A DNA stretch of 33,590 bases from Clostridiales bacterium (GTDB lineage Bacteria; Bacillota; Clostridia; Oscillospirales; Acutalibacteraceae), in NCBI GenBank assembly GCA_012517675.1, contig JAAYUL010000014.1, positions 1 to 33,590 of the forward strand, read 5' to 3'. The notes below the pieces were generated by a model. That model had not been told where the DNA came from. It saw only the letters and a program-made list of their open reading frames with translations, and made no database searches. Shown in pieces: positions 1 to 9,134 of this stretch. Both the position numbers and the translations under genes were made by a program. How positions within the stretch are numbered: position 1 is the first letter of the stretch; every line of letters starts with the position of its first letter.

Positions 1-204
1 AAGAAAAAGACGGATTACAACGAATACGGCGGCGCGCCGCTGATGGGCTGCGCAAAACCTGTGTTCAAGGCGCACGGCAGCGCAAAGGCAAAGACCTTTT
101 ACAACGCGCTGCGGCTGACGAAATCCTATGTTTCGGGCAACGTGGTGGAGGAAATCGCACGGTCGGTGGCGGCATACAAGGCTTCCGCGAACATCCCGGA
201 ATAA
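1..204 (+). CDS. plsX: Phosphate acyltransferase PlsX, C-terminal fragment (5' end outside window)
   Basis: Open frame from base 1 reads KKKTDYNEYGGAPLMGCAKPVFKAHGSAKAKTFYNALRLTKSYV...; EYGGAPL / KAHGS are PlsX C-terminal motifs; lies just upstream of rnc as in Firmicutes. Confidence 0.85.
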   Translation, partial: KKKTDYNEYGGAPLMGCAKPVFKAHGSAKAKTFYNALRLTKSYVSGNVVEEIARSVAAYKASANIPE

Positions 205-266
205 GAAGGCGGGACGGACCGGCGTTTTCAAATAAGCAGGGTACAACCGGATGGAGTGTGAACTGA

Positions 267-941
267 ATGACAGAACTGGAAGAAAAAATCGGACATCGCT
301 TTAATAATCAGGACTACCTGCAAACAGCCCTGACCCACTCATCCTATGCCAACGAAACAAAATGCCGCGGCGGCAGCAATGAGCGGCTTGAATTTCTGGG
401 GGACTCCGTTCTGGGGTTTGTGGTTGCCGATTATCTCTATAAAAATTTCCCCAACCTGCCCGAAGGGGAGCTTACCAAAAAGCGCGCGTCGCTCGTGTGC
501 GAAAAAGCCTGCTGCGGCTTTTCCAAACAGCTTGATCTTGGAAAATTCCTTCTTTTGAGCCATGGGGAGCAGAATTCCGGCGGCCGCACTCGCTCCTCCA
601 TTTTAGCGGACGCGTTTGAATCGGTCACGGCGGCCGTTTATCTGGACGGAGGTATGGAGGAAGCCCGCAGCTTTATCCTGCGCTTTGTCCTGCCGCTGAT
701 GAAAGAAGCCAAACCCAAGGCCTTTAAGGATTATAAAACGGCGCTTCAGGAAATCATTCAGAAGAATCCGGAAGAAATGCTGGAATACGTGCTGACCGGA
801 GAAAGCGGTCCCGACCACGACAAGCACTTTACGGTCGAGGTCCACCTGAACAGCAACGTCATCGGCAAAGGCGGCGGCCGCAGCAAAAAGGAAGCGGAGC
901 AGCAGGCCGCGCGCGAAGCCATGGAGCTGATGGGGTATTGA
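267..941 (+). CDS. rnc: Ribonuclease III
   Basis: NERLEFLGDSVLGFVVADYLY signature plus C-terminal dsRBD (GKGGGRSKKEAEQQAAREAM). Confidence 0.97.
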   Translation: MTELEEKIGHRFNNQDYLQTALTHSSYANETKCRGGSNERLEFLGDSVLGFVVADYLYKNFPNLPEGELTKKRASLVCEKACCGFSKQLDLGKFLLLSHGEQNSGGRTRSSILADAFESVTAAVYLDGGMEEARSFILRFVLPLMKEAKPKAFKDYKTALQEIIQKNPEEMLEYVLTGESGPDHDKHFTVEVHLNSNVIGKGGGRSKKEAEQQAAREAMELMGY

Positions 942-1948
942 AGCACGCGAACGTGGCGCTGTTTGTCCCGCACAACGGCTGCCCTCATCAGTGCAGCTTC
1001 TGCAACCAGCGCAGCATTACGGGGCACACGGCGCAGCCCGTGCCGCAGGATGTGCTGCGGGCGGTTCGGGTAGCCAAGGCTTCCCTTGGGGAACGGACGA
1101 AACATGCGGAGATTGCTTTTTTCGGCGGCAGCTTCACCGCGCTTGACCGGGGCTATATGGTCTCTTTGCTGGAAGCCGCTTTTCCCTTTGTAAAGGACGG
1201 CACATTTTCCGGCATCCGCATTTCCACTCGGCCCGACGCGATCGACGAAGAGGTTCTCCTCCTGCTTCGCCGGTACGGCGTGACCGTGATCGAGCTCGGC
1301 GCGCAGAGTATGGACGACCGGGTGCTTGCGATGAATGAACGCGGGCACACGGCGGAACAGGTTGGAAAGGCGTCGAGCCTTATAAAGCAATATAACTTTA
1401 CACTTGGCCTCCAGATGATGACGGGCCTTTACGGCGACACGGCGGAAGGGGCGGTTCGGACCGCCCGGAAGATTGCAAACCTCCGCCCGGAAAACGTGCG
1501 GATTTATCCCACGCTGATTTTGCGCGGAACCGAGCTTGGCCGGAAATACACGGCCGGTGAGTTTCAAACGCTTTCCCTGGAGGAAACCGTTTCGCTCTGC
1601 GCTTCTCTGCTGGATTTTTTTGAATCGCGGCATATCAATGTCATCCGCCTGGGGCTTCACGGCTCGCCCGAGCTGGAACAGAATTTGCTTTCGGGGCCGT
1701 GGCACCCGGCTTTCCGCCAGCTGTGTGAAAGCCGCAGAATGCTGGAACGGATGAAAGCCCGCCTGCAAGGCGGTCATGTACCGCACGGGGACGCTGCGGT
1801 TTTGGTTAACCCCAAAAATATTTCCACGGCAATCGGCCAGAAAAAAGAAAATATACGGCTGCTGGAGCAGATCGGCTATCGGGTCAGAATACTGCCGGAC
1901 GCCTCTGTTCCGGAGGGCGGCTTTACAATATACGGTTTGAAGGAGTGA
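938..1948 (+). CDS. Radical SAM protein (Elp3-like/YhcC-like), TTG start overlapping rnc stop
   Basis: NGCPHQCSFCNQ gives the CxxxCxxC cluster; FFGGSFTALD; TTGA overlap with rnc; between rnc and smc. Confidence 0.85.
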   Translation: MKHANVALFVPHNGCPHQCSFCNQRSITGHTAQPVPQDVLRAVRVAKASLGERTKHAEIAFFGGSFTALDRGYMVSLLEAAFPFVKDGTFSGIRISTRPDAIDEEVLLLLRRYGVTVIELGAQSMDDRVLAMNERGHTAEQVGKASSLIKQYNFTLGLQMMTGLYGDTAEGAVRTARKIANLRPENVRIYPTLILRGTELGRKYTAGEFQTLSLEETVSLCASLLDFFESRHINVIRLGLHGSPELEQNLLSGPWHPAFRQLCESRRMLERMKARLQGGHVPHGDAAVLVNPKNISTAIGQKKENIRLLEQIGYRVRILPDASVPEGGFTIYGLKE

Positions 1949-1952
1949 GACG

Positions 1953-4900
1953 GTGCGGTTAAAATCATTGGAAATCCAGGGTTTTAAAACGTTTCCCGAC
2001 AAAACAACTCTTACTTTTGACGACGGGATCACCGCGGTGGTCTGCCCGAACGGAAGCGGAAAGAGCAATATCAGCGACGCGGTCCGCTGGGTGTTGGGGG
2101 AGCAGTCTGTCAAAACGCTGCGCTGCACCAAAATGGAGGACGTGATCTTCAACGGGACGCCGACCAGAAAAGCAAAAGGCTTTGCGGAGGTCACGCTGAA
2201 CATCGACAATTCCGACCGGAGCCTCCCGTTTGAAAACGATATGGTTTCCATCACCCGCCGGTACTACCGTTCGGGTGACAGCGAATACCTCATCAATAAG
2301 GCGTCCGTCCGGCTGAAGGACATCAACGAGCTTTTTATGGACACCGGCCTTGGCCGCGACGGCTACTCCATCATCGGGCAGGGCAAAATCGACAGTATCG
2401 TCGCCGCCCGCTCCGAGGACCGAAGGGAGATTTTTGAGGAAGCCGCGGGCATTTCCCGCTTCCGCTACCGGAAAGAGGAATCGGAGCGCCGGCTCCGTCA
2501 GGCGGAGGAAAACCTGCTCCGCCTCCGCGACATCCTTTCCGAACTCGAAGACCGTGTAGGCCCGCTGAAGGAGCAGGCGGAAAAAGCGGAGCGCTACCTG
2601 GAATATGCCGGGGAAAAACGCACGCTGGAAATCGGGCTGTGGCTCAATACCCTTGACCGGTCCGGACAAACCCTGAGGGAACACGACGATAAGATTTTGA
2701 TCGCAGCAAACCAGCACGAGGCGGTCGAAGAGCAGCTGCGCGACATCGACGCGCGGATCGAGCAGAATTTCAGCAGCGCGAACGCCTGCGCCGCGCAGGC
2801 GGACGAAATCCGGCGGCAGGCCGCCCTGCTGGAAGAAAGCGCGGGGAAAAAAGAAGGCGAAGCCTCCGTATTTCAAAACGATATTCTGCATAATACGGAA
2901 ACTGTCGCGCGAATCCGGCGGGAAATTGAACAGAGCAGCCTTTCGGAACAGGACATGGACCGGGAGATCGCGGAAAAGAACGCGAAGATTGAAGAGAAGC
3001 AATCGTACATAGAGAAAAAGAACGGGGAAGCGTCCGCGTGCGCCGCCCGCATGGAACAGCTCCGGCGGGGCATGAGCGAGACGGACGCGCGGATCGACGG
3101 ACTCAACCGGAAGATTTCGGAGCTTGGAACGGAAGCGACGCGGGAAAAGATGACCGAAATGACGTCGTCGTCTTCCGTCGCCGAAATCGACCTTCGCCTT
3201 GCCGCCGTGGAGGAAAACATCGGCGCCAAGCAAAAGCAGGTTCTCGACCTGCAAAAGGCCGCGGCGGATTACGCCGCGATGGCGGCGGACGCCGAAGACC
3301 GCGTGCAGGCGCTGACAAATGCGGTGCGCGGGTACGAAATGCGGCTTGGAGCGCGCAGGCAGCGCGTGGAAGCCGCAAAACAGCAGAGCGACAAGCTGAA
3401 TCTGGACGCGCGGGAGCAGGCGCGCCGCGCCCGTTTGCTGGAAGAGCTGGAACGCAACCTGGAAGGTTTTTCCCAGAGCGTAAAAACCGTGATGAAGGAA
3501 TCCGGAAGAGGAATGCTCGGCGGAATCCACGGCCCGGTTTCCCGGCTGATTCATGTTCCCGCCCGCTATTCCGTGGCGGTGGAAACGGCGCTGGGCGCTT
3601 CCATGCAGAATATCGTCGTCGGCGACGAAACGGACGCCAAGCGCGCGATCGCGCTGTTGAAGCAGCGCAATTCGGGCCGGGCGACCTTTCTCCCGCTTTC
3701 CACCATACGGGGCGGTGTTCTGCAGGAGCCGGGGCTGGAGGACTGCCCCGGCTTTCTCGGCATTGCCGGCCGCCTCTGCACCTGCGACGAAACCTACACC
3801 GGCATCCTGCATTCCCTGCTGGGGCGCATCGCCGTGGCGGAGGATCTCGACAGCGCCGTTGCCATTGCGAGAAAATATCATTACCGGTTCCGTATCGTCA
3901 CGCTCGACGGCCAGGTGGTCAACGCCGGCGGATCGCTGACAGGCGGTTCTCTCGCGAAAAACTCGGGTCTGCTCAGCCGCGCGGCCGAAATTGAAAAGCT
4001 GAAAGCGGAAGCGGAGGACCTGCGCAAAAAAGCGGAGCAGGCGGACGCGGCGCTCAGGGCGGCGGCGGAGGAAGCTTCCGCCGCCGAGGCGTCGCTGACC
4101 GCTTCGAAGGGCGAGCTTGCCACGGCGCAGGAAGAGCGCTTTAAAATCGAGACCGAACAGAAACGCACCGCGGCGGATCTGGAAACCGTGCAAAGGGACG
4201 CGCGGTCGCTTGCCGCGGAAAAACAGGCCGCCGCCGACCGGCTGGGCAGCCTGAAACAGGCCTGCGCCCAGGCGAAGGAAAGAGCCCGCAGCCTGTCGGA
4301 GCAGATTATTTCGCTTCAGGCTCAGCTCAATACCTTTTCGGGCGACCGCGGGGAGCAGAGCAAAAAGAGCGCGGCCCTGACGGAAACCATGCAGGAAATC
4401 CGCATCGAATGCCTGACCGCGCAGAAGGATATGGAATCCCTGCGCGCTTCCATATCGGATATTGAGCGCCGGAAGCTCGACCACGCCGGCAGGACGGAGG
4501 CCCTGCTGGCCGAAATCCGATCGATCGAGCAAAGCAGCGGGGAGCTGGACCGGAAGGTGCGGCAGCTTCGGGAGGAAGCGCAAAAGCTTCGGGAAACCGC
4601 CGGACAGTCGGCGGAAAAGATTGAAGCATGCAACGCGAAACGGATGGATCTGGAGCGCCTGTCCACCGAGCTGCGCGCGAAAGAACGCGAAAAATCGGCG
4701 GAAAAGGAGACCATCGGCCATGACCTGGCGCGTCTGGAAGAGCGAAAGGCCAATTTGCAGAAGGAATACGATGAAATTATCAGCCGCCTGTGGGAAGAAT
4801 ATGAGTTGACCCGCAGGGAGGCCGAGGAAATCGGAACAAAAATCGAAAACCCGGACAAAGCGCAAAAGCGGCTCAACGAGCTGAAAGGAAAAATCAAAAA

Positions 4901-5531
4901 TCTCGGCACGGTCAACGTGGCCGCGGTGGAGGAATACAAGGAAGTATCGGCGCGTTATGAATTTTTGAGCGCGCAGATCGCGGACGTGGAAAGCAGCCGC
5001 GACGAGCTGAACCGGCTCATCGGCAGCCTGACGAAGCAGATGAAGGAGCTGTTCCTCACCCGTTTTCAGCAGATCGACGAGTATTTTCAGCAGACCTTCC
5101 GCGAGCTGTTCGGCGGGGGAACCGCGCGGCTCGCGCTGAGCGCGCCGGACGACGTTCTGAATTCCGGAATCGAAATCGCCGTTCAGCCGCCCGGAAAAAT
5201 CGTGGCGCATCTGGAATCCCTTTCCGGCGGTGAAAAGGCGCTGGTTGCCATTGCCCTGTATTTTTCCATTATGAAGGTGAACCCGCCGCCGTTCTGTGTT
5301 CTGGATGAGATTGAAGCCGCTCTGGACGACGTGAATGTCGGCCGCTTTGCGTCATACCTGCGCCGCATGAACCAAAAGACGCAGTTTATTGTGATTACGC
5401 ACCGCCGCGGCAGCATGGAAGAGGCGGACGTTCTGTACGGCGTCACTATGCAGGACGAGGGCGTTTCCAAGCTGCTGGAGCTCCGCATTACGGAGCTGGA
5501 AACGGCGCTTGGAATGAAGGAACAATCCTGA
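1953..5531 (+). CDS. smc: Chromosome segregation protein SMC
   Basis: N-terminal Walker A (NGSGKSN), long coiled coils, hinge (GRATFLPLSTI...GSLTGGS), C-terminal LSGGEKALVAIAL and Walker B FCVLDEIEAALDD. Confidence 0.97.
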   Translation: MRLKSLEIQGFKTFPDKTTLTFDDGITAVVCPNGSGKSNISDAVRWVLGEQSVKTLRCTKMEDVIFNGTPTRKAKGFAEVTLNIDNSDRSLPFENDMVSITRRYYRSGDSEYLINKASVRLKDINELFMDTGLGRDGYSIIGQGKIDSIVAARSEDRREIFEEAAGISRFRYRKEESERRLRQAEENLLRLRDILSELEDRVGPLKEQAEKAERYLEYAGEKRTLEIGLWLNTLDRSGQTLREHDDKILIAANQHEAVEEQLRDIDARIEQNFSSANACAAQADEIRRQAALLEESAGKKEGEASVFQNDILHNTETVARIRREIEQSSLSEQDMDREIAEKNAKIEEKQSYIEKKNGEASACAARMEQLRRGMSETDARIDGLNRKISELGTEATREKMTEMTSSSSVAEIDLRLAAVEENIGAKQKQVLDLQKAAADYAAMAADAEDRVQALTNAVRGYEMRLGARRQRVEAAKQQSDKLNLDAREQARRARLLEELERNLEGFSQSVKTVMKESGRGMLGGIHGPVSRLIHVPARYSVAVETALGASMQNIVVGDETDAKRAIALLKQRNSGRATFLPLSTIRGGVLQEPGLEDCPGFLGIAGRLCTCDETYTGILHSLLGRIAVAEDLDSAVAIARKYHYRFRIVTLDGQVVNAGGSLTGGSLAKNSGLLSRAAEIEKLKAEAEDLRKKAEQADAALRAAAEEASAAEASLTASKGELATAQEERFKIETEQKRTAADLETVQRDARSLAAEKQAAADRLGSLKQACAQAKERARSLSEQIISLQAQLNTFSGDRGEQSKKSAALTETMQEIRIECLTAQKDMESLRASISDIERRKLDHAGRTEALLAEIRSIEQSSGELDRKVRQLREEAQKLRETAGQSAEKIEACNAKRMDLERLSTELRAKEREKSAEKETIGHDLARLEERKANLQKEYDEIISRLWEEYELTRREAEEIGTKIENPDKAQKRLNELKGKIKNLGTVNVAAVEEYKEVSARYEFLSAQIADVESSRDELNRLIGSLTKQMKELFLTRFQQIDEYFQQTFRELFGGGTARLALSAPDDVLNSGIEIAVQPPGKIVAHLESLSGGEKALVAIALYFSIMKVNPPPFCVLDEIEAALDDVNVGRFASYLRRMNQKTQFIVITHRRGSMEEADVLYGVTMQDEGVSKLLELRITELETALGMKEQS

Positions 5532-5620
5532 GGAACCGCGGATGGATTCCGGCGACCCTCTGAATCAGAGCGTCGTCAATTCAATCGGCGCTTCCCGAAA
5601 GCTGAAAGGAGCGCGGCAAA

Positions 5621-6526
5621 ATGGGCTTTTTTGATAAAATCAAGGAAGGCTTGAAAAAAACAAGGGAGAGCATGAGCAAATCGGTGGAATCCATGCTCCA
5701 TTCCTTTACCAAAATCGACGAATCCCTGTTTGAAGAGCTGGAAGAGCTGCTTGTCATGGGGGATGTCGGCGTGCACACCGCGGGCAGAATCTGCGACGAG
5801 CTCCGCAGGAAAGTAAAGGAACAGGGCGTGACCGACCCGGAAAAAATCATGCAGATGCTCCGTGAGATCGTGGCGGACATGCTGCGCGGCGGAGAGGAGC
5901 TCCACCTTGGAACAAAACCGTCCATGGTGCTCGTCATCGGGGTGAACGGCGTCGGAAAAACCACCACCATCGGGAAAATCGCGTCCCGGCTCCGGGACGA
6001 GGGAAAAAAGGTCGTTCTGGGCGCGGCGGATACCTTCCGCGCGGCCGCCATTGAGCAGCTTGAGGTTTGGGCACAGCGCTCCGGGGCGGAGCTGGTCAAG
6101 CAGTCGCAGGGCAGCGACCCCGCCGCCGTTGTGTTCGACGCCATTTCCGCGGCGAAGGCAAGGAACGCGGACGTGGTCATCTGCGACACGGCGGGCCGCC
6201 TTCACAACAAAAAGCACCTGATGGACGAGCTTTCCAAAATCAGCCGGGTAATCGACCGGGAGCTGCCGGGGGCGGACCGGGAGGTCCTTTTGGTGCTCGA
6301 CGCGACCACAGGGCAGAACGCGGTGAACCAGGCGCGGGAATTCAAAAATGCGGCCGGCATCACCGGGATCGTCCTGACCAAGCTGGACGGGACCGCTCGC
6401 GGCGGCGTGGTGCTTGCCATCCGGGAAGAGCTTGACCTTCCGGTCAAATTCATCGGCGTGGGGGAGCAGGTGGACGATCTCCAGCCCTTTGACGCCGACC
6501 AGTTTGCGGAAGCACTATTTTCATAA
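5621..6526 (+). CDS. ftsY: Signal recognition particle receptor FtsY
   Basis: GVNGVGKTTTIGKIA, DTFRAAAIEQLEVWA, DTAGRLHNKKHLMDEL, TKLDGTARGG; directly downstream of smc. Confidence 0.97.
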   Translation: MGFFDKIKEGLKKTRESMSKSVESMLHSFTKIDESLFEELEELLVMGDVGVHTAGRICDELRRKVKEQGVTDPEKIMQMLREIVADMLRGGEELHLGTKPSMVLVIGVNGVGKTTTIGKIASRLRDEGKKVVLGAADTFRAAAIEQLEVWAQRSGAELVKQSQGSDPAAVVFDAISAAKARNADVVICDTAGRLHNKKHLMDELSKISRVIDRELPGADREVLLVLDATTGQNAVNQAREFKNAAGITGIVLTKLDGTARGGVVLAIREELDLPVKFIGVGEQVDDLQPFDADQFAEALFS

Positions 6527-6540
6527 TAAAACAGAGGAAA

Positions 6541-7140
6541 ATGATGACGACATTTGTAATCGCAACCCATAATCGGAATAAAGTAAAAGAATTCGGGCGA
6601 ATCCTTGCCCCGCTGAACATCGAGGGAAAAACCATGCCGCTCGGCGAAGTGGAGGAGACGGGGACGACCTTTGCGGAAAACGCTTTTTTGAAGGCGGACG
6701 CCGCCTGCAGGCAGACGGGAATGCCCGCCGTCGCAGACGATTCCGGCCTGATGGTCGAAGCGCTGAACGGCGCGCCGGGCGTTTATTCCGCCCGCTACGC
6801 CGGGGAAAACGCCACCGACGCGGACCGGATCAAAAAGCTGCTTTCCAACCTGAAGGACGTGCCGGAAGAAAAGCGCGCCGCCAAATTCGTGTGCGCGATC
6901 TGCTGTGTGTTTCCGGACGGAAAACGGATCGAGGCGCAGGGCGAATGTCACGGCACCATCGCGTTTGCTCCGCGCGGGAACGGCGGCTTCGGCTACGACC
7001 CGGTTTTTCTGTTGGACGGAAAAACGTTCGGGGAGCTGGACCCGCGGGAAAAAGACCGCGTCAGCCACCGCGGCCGCGCGCTCGCGCTGTTTGCGGAAAA
7101 GCTTCACAAAGAAAAGGAGAATGACCATGCTGACAAGTAA
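6541..7140 (+). CDS. rdgB: XTP/dITP diphosphatase (RdgB/HAM1 family)
   Basis: FVIATHNRNKVKEF, ADDSGLMVEALNGAPGVYSARYAGE, GFGYDPVF. Confidence 0.95.
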   Translation: MMTTFVIATHNRNKVKEFGRILAPLNIEGKTMPLGEVEETGTTFAENAFLKADAACRQTGMPAVADDSGLMVEALNGAPGVYSARYAGENATDADRIKKLLSNLKDVPEEKRAAKFVCAICCVFPDGKRIEAQGECHGTIAFAPRGNGGFGYDPVFLLDGKTFGELDPREKDRVSHRGRALALFAEKLHKEKENDHADK

Positions 7141-7432
7141 ACAGCGCGCATATCTTCGCTCCCTTGCGAACGATATGGACACCATCCTGATGGTGGGCAA
7201 GGGCGGAATCGGCGACGATGTGATCAAACAGGCGGACGACGCCCTCGCGGCGCGTGAAATCATAAAGGCCAAGGTGCTTGAAACCGCCCCGCTTTCCGTA
7301 AGGGAAACCGCGGAGCAGGTGGCCTTGCGCACTTCTTCCGAGGTGGTGCAGGTAATCGGCTCCAAGTTCGTCCTGTACCGGAAAAACCCGAAGGAACCGA
7401 AAATTACTCTTCCCAAAGAGCCGAAAAAGTAA
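7127..7432 (+). CDS. yhbY: Ribosome assembly RNA-binding protein, CRS1/YhbY family
   Basis: MLTSKQRAYLRSLANDMDTILMVGKGGIGDDVIKQADDALAAREIIKAKVL...; internal ATG of the 6905..7432 ORF; 14-bp overlap with rdgB. Confidence 0.93.
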   Translation: MLTSKQRAYLRSLANDMDTILMVGKGGIGDDVIKQADDALAAREIIKAKVLETAPLSVRETAEQVALRTSSEVVQVIGSKFVLYRKNPKEPKITLPKEPKK

Positions 7433-7463
7433 TATGATAGATGTTAAATAAAAGGACAGGGCA

Positions 7464-8072
7464 ATGAGGAAAACAGGGGTTTACGGCGGCACGTTCAATC
7501 CGATCCACAACGGGCATATCCATCTGGCAAAGCAGTTTGCGCAGCAGCTCGGCCTTGACCGCGTGCTGCTGATCCCGGCCTTTGTCCCGCCGCACAAATT
7601 CGCGCCGGACCTGGCGCCCGCCGAGCACCGGCTCGCCATGTGCAGGCTCGCGTCGCCGGGCACCCTGCTGGAGGTCAGCGACATGGAAATCCGCCGCAAA
7701 GGGGCCAGCTACACCTGCGAAACGCTGCGGGAGCTGAAAAAGCGGAACCCGGAGGACGAGCTTTATCTTCTGATGGGCGAGGATATGTTCCTTACCGTGC
7801 AGGACTGGTGCCACCCGGAGGTGCTCTATTCCCTTTCCGTGCTCTGTGCCGCGCCGCGCAGCGGCGACGGAACGGCCCGCATTCTGGAACAGGTGAACAG
7901 GCTGGAGCGGGCCGGCGCGAAAACCGCCGTCTGCAATATTCAATATCTTCCCGTCTCCTCCACCATGGTGCGCGGCGCCGTGAAAAAAGGGGAGAGCATC
8001 GCGGGGATGGTTCCGGCGGCTGTTGCGGAATATATCCGGGAAAATCAATTGTATTTGGGGTGTGGAAAATGA
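7464..8072 (+). CDS. nadD: Nicotinate-nucleotide adenylyltransferase
   Basis: GVYGGTFNPIHNGHIHLA and VSSTMVR (ISSTxxR) motifs. Confidence 0.95.
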   Translation: MRKTGVYGGTFNPIHNGHIHLAKQFAQQLGLDRVLLIPAFVPPHKFAPDLAPAEHRLAMCRLASPGTLLEVSDMEIRRKGASYTCETLRELKKRNPEDELYLLMGEDMFLTVQDWCHPEVLYSLSVLCAAPRSGDGTARILEQVNRLERAGAKTAVCNIQYLPVSSTMVRGAVKKGESIAGMVPAAVAEYIRENQLYLGCGK

Positions 8073-8644
8073 AAACCGTGGAAGAATATAAAAAAATCAT
8101 CCGTCCTTTTTTGGGGGACAAACGATATGAGCATTCCGTCTGCGTGTGCAAATCGGCCGGCGCGCTTGCCAAAAAATACGGCGCGGACGTTCATAAGGCC
8201 GAAATAGCGGGAATTCTGCACGACATTATGAAGGATGTGCCGCCGGAGGAGCAGCTGAAAATGATGACGCGGTACGACATCGTTTTAAGCGATGTGGAGC
8301 GAAGCGCGCAGAAGCTTTGGCACGCCATGCTCGGCGCGGCGTATCTGGAAAACGAGCTTCAGATTACCGACCGCGACATTTTAAACGCGGTGCGCTACCA
8401 CACCACCGCGCGGGAGAACATGACGCTGCTGGAAAAAGTGCTGTTCATCGCGGATTTTATTTCCGACGACCGCGACTATCCCGGCGTGGAAAAAATGCGC
8501 CGCGCCGCGCAGATCAGCCTGGAGGAAGCGATGGTGGAGGGAATCACGTTCAATATTCTCGACCTCGCGGGATGCTATCGGCCCATCCATCCGGATACGA
8601 TATCGGCATATAACCAGATTATTCTGAAATATAAACAAAATTAA
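8069..8644 (+). CDS. yqeK: HD-domain protein YqeK (symmetrical Ap4A hydrolase family)
   Basis: ATG at 8069 with ATGA overlap to nadD; RYEHSVCVCKSAGALAKKYGAD..AEIAGILHDIMKD HD motif; nadD-yqeK-rsfS synteny. Confidence 0.93.
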   Translation: MKTVEEYKKIIRPFLGDKRYEHSVCVCKSAGALAKKYGADVHKAEIAGILHDIMKDVPPEEQLKMMTRYDIVLSDVERSAQKLWHAMLGAAYLENELQITDRDILNAVRYHTTARENMTLLEKVLFIADFISDDRDYPGVEKMRRAAQISLEEAMVEGITFNILDLAGCYRPIHPDTISAYNQIILKYKQN

Positions 8645-8662
8645 AAGGAAAGGTTGGATAGA

Positions 8663-9013
8663 ATGACGTCGCTTGAATTGGCCAAAGAGGCAGCAAAATT
8701 TTTGGAGAATAAAAAAGCGCTGGATTTGAAGCTGATCGGCATTCAGGATATTTCCGTCATCGCGGATTATTTTATTCTGGCAACAGGCACCAGCAACACC
8801 CATGTAAAGGCTCTTGCGGACGAAGTGGAGTTCCAGCTCAAACAGCAGGGCGTCGCGCCCGGCCACGTGGAGGGATACCGTTCCAATTCATGGGTCCTTC
8901 TCGATTACGGCAGCGTAATCGTTCACATTTTTACGGCGGAGGCGCGCCAGTTTTACGATCTTGACCGGCTTTGGCAGGACGGCGAAATCCTCCCCCTGCC
9001 GCAGGCGGAATGA
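8663..9013 (+). CDS. rsfS: Ribosome silencing factor RsfS
   Basis: KALDLKLIGIQDISVIADYFILATGTSNTHVKALADEVE; WVLLDYGSVIVHIF. Confidence 0.95.
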   Translation: MTSLELAKEAAKFLENKKALDLKLIGIQDISVIADYFILATGTSNTHVKALADEVEFQLKQQGVAPGHVEGYRSNSWVLLDYGSVIVHIFTAEARQFYDLDRLWQDGEILPLPQAE

Positions 9014-9134
9014 GCAGGGCCGCCGAAAACGGGCCGGTGCGGGTTTTCGCCGTCCGGCTGCTTTTCGGCGCTCATTCATAGAATGCTAAGGAATAAAAAA
9101 ACAGCAGCGAAACTGAAATAGGAGCGAAGGAAAA

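Noticed and set aside
758-2254. 498-aa minus-strand ORF spanning rnc/radical SAM/smc
   Set aside because: Overlaps three confident plus-strand genes; low-complexity shadow translation.
1965-5210. 1081-aa minus-strand ORF opposite smc
   Set aside because: Shadow ORF of a GC-rich gene; composition Arg/Phe/Leu-rich, no domain sense, while the plus strand clearly encodes SMC.
6202-7416. 404-aa minus-strand ORF
   Set aside because: Shadow over ftsY, rdgB and yhbY, all strongly supported on the plus strand.
9014-9134. T-box riboswitch upstream of leuS
   Set aside because: Gap is only about 120 bp and lacks a T-box core sequence and terminator/antiterminator T run.
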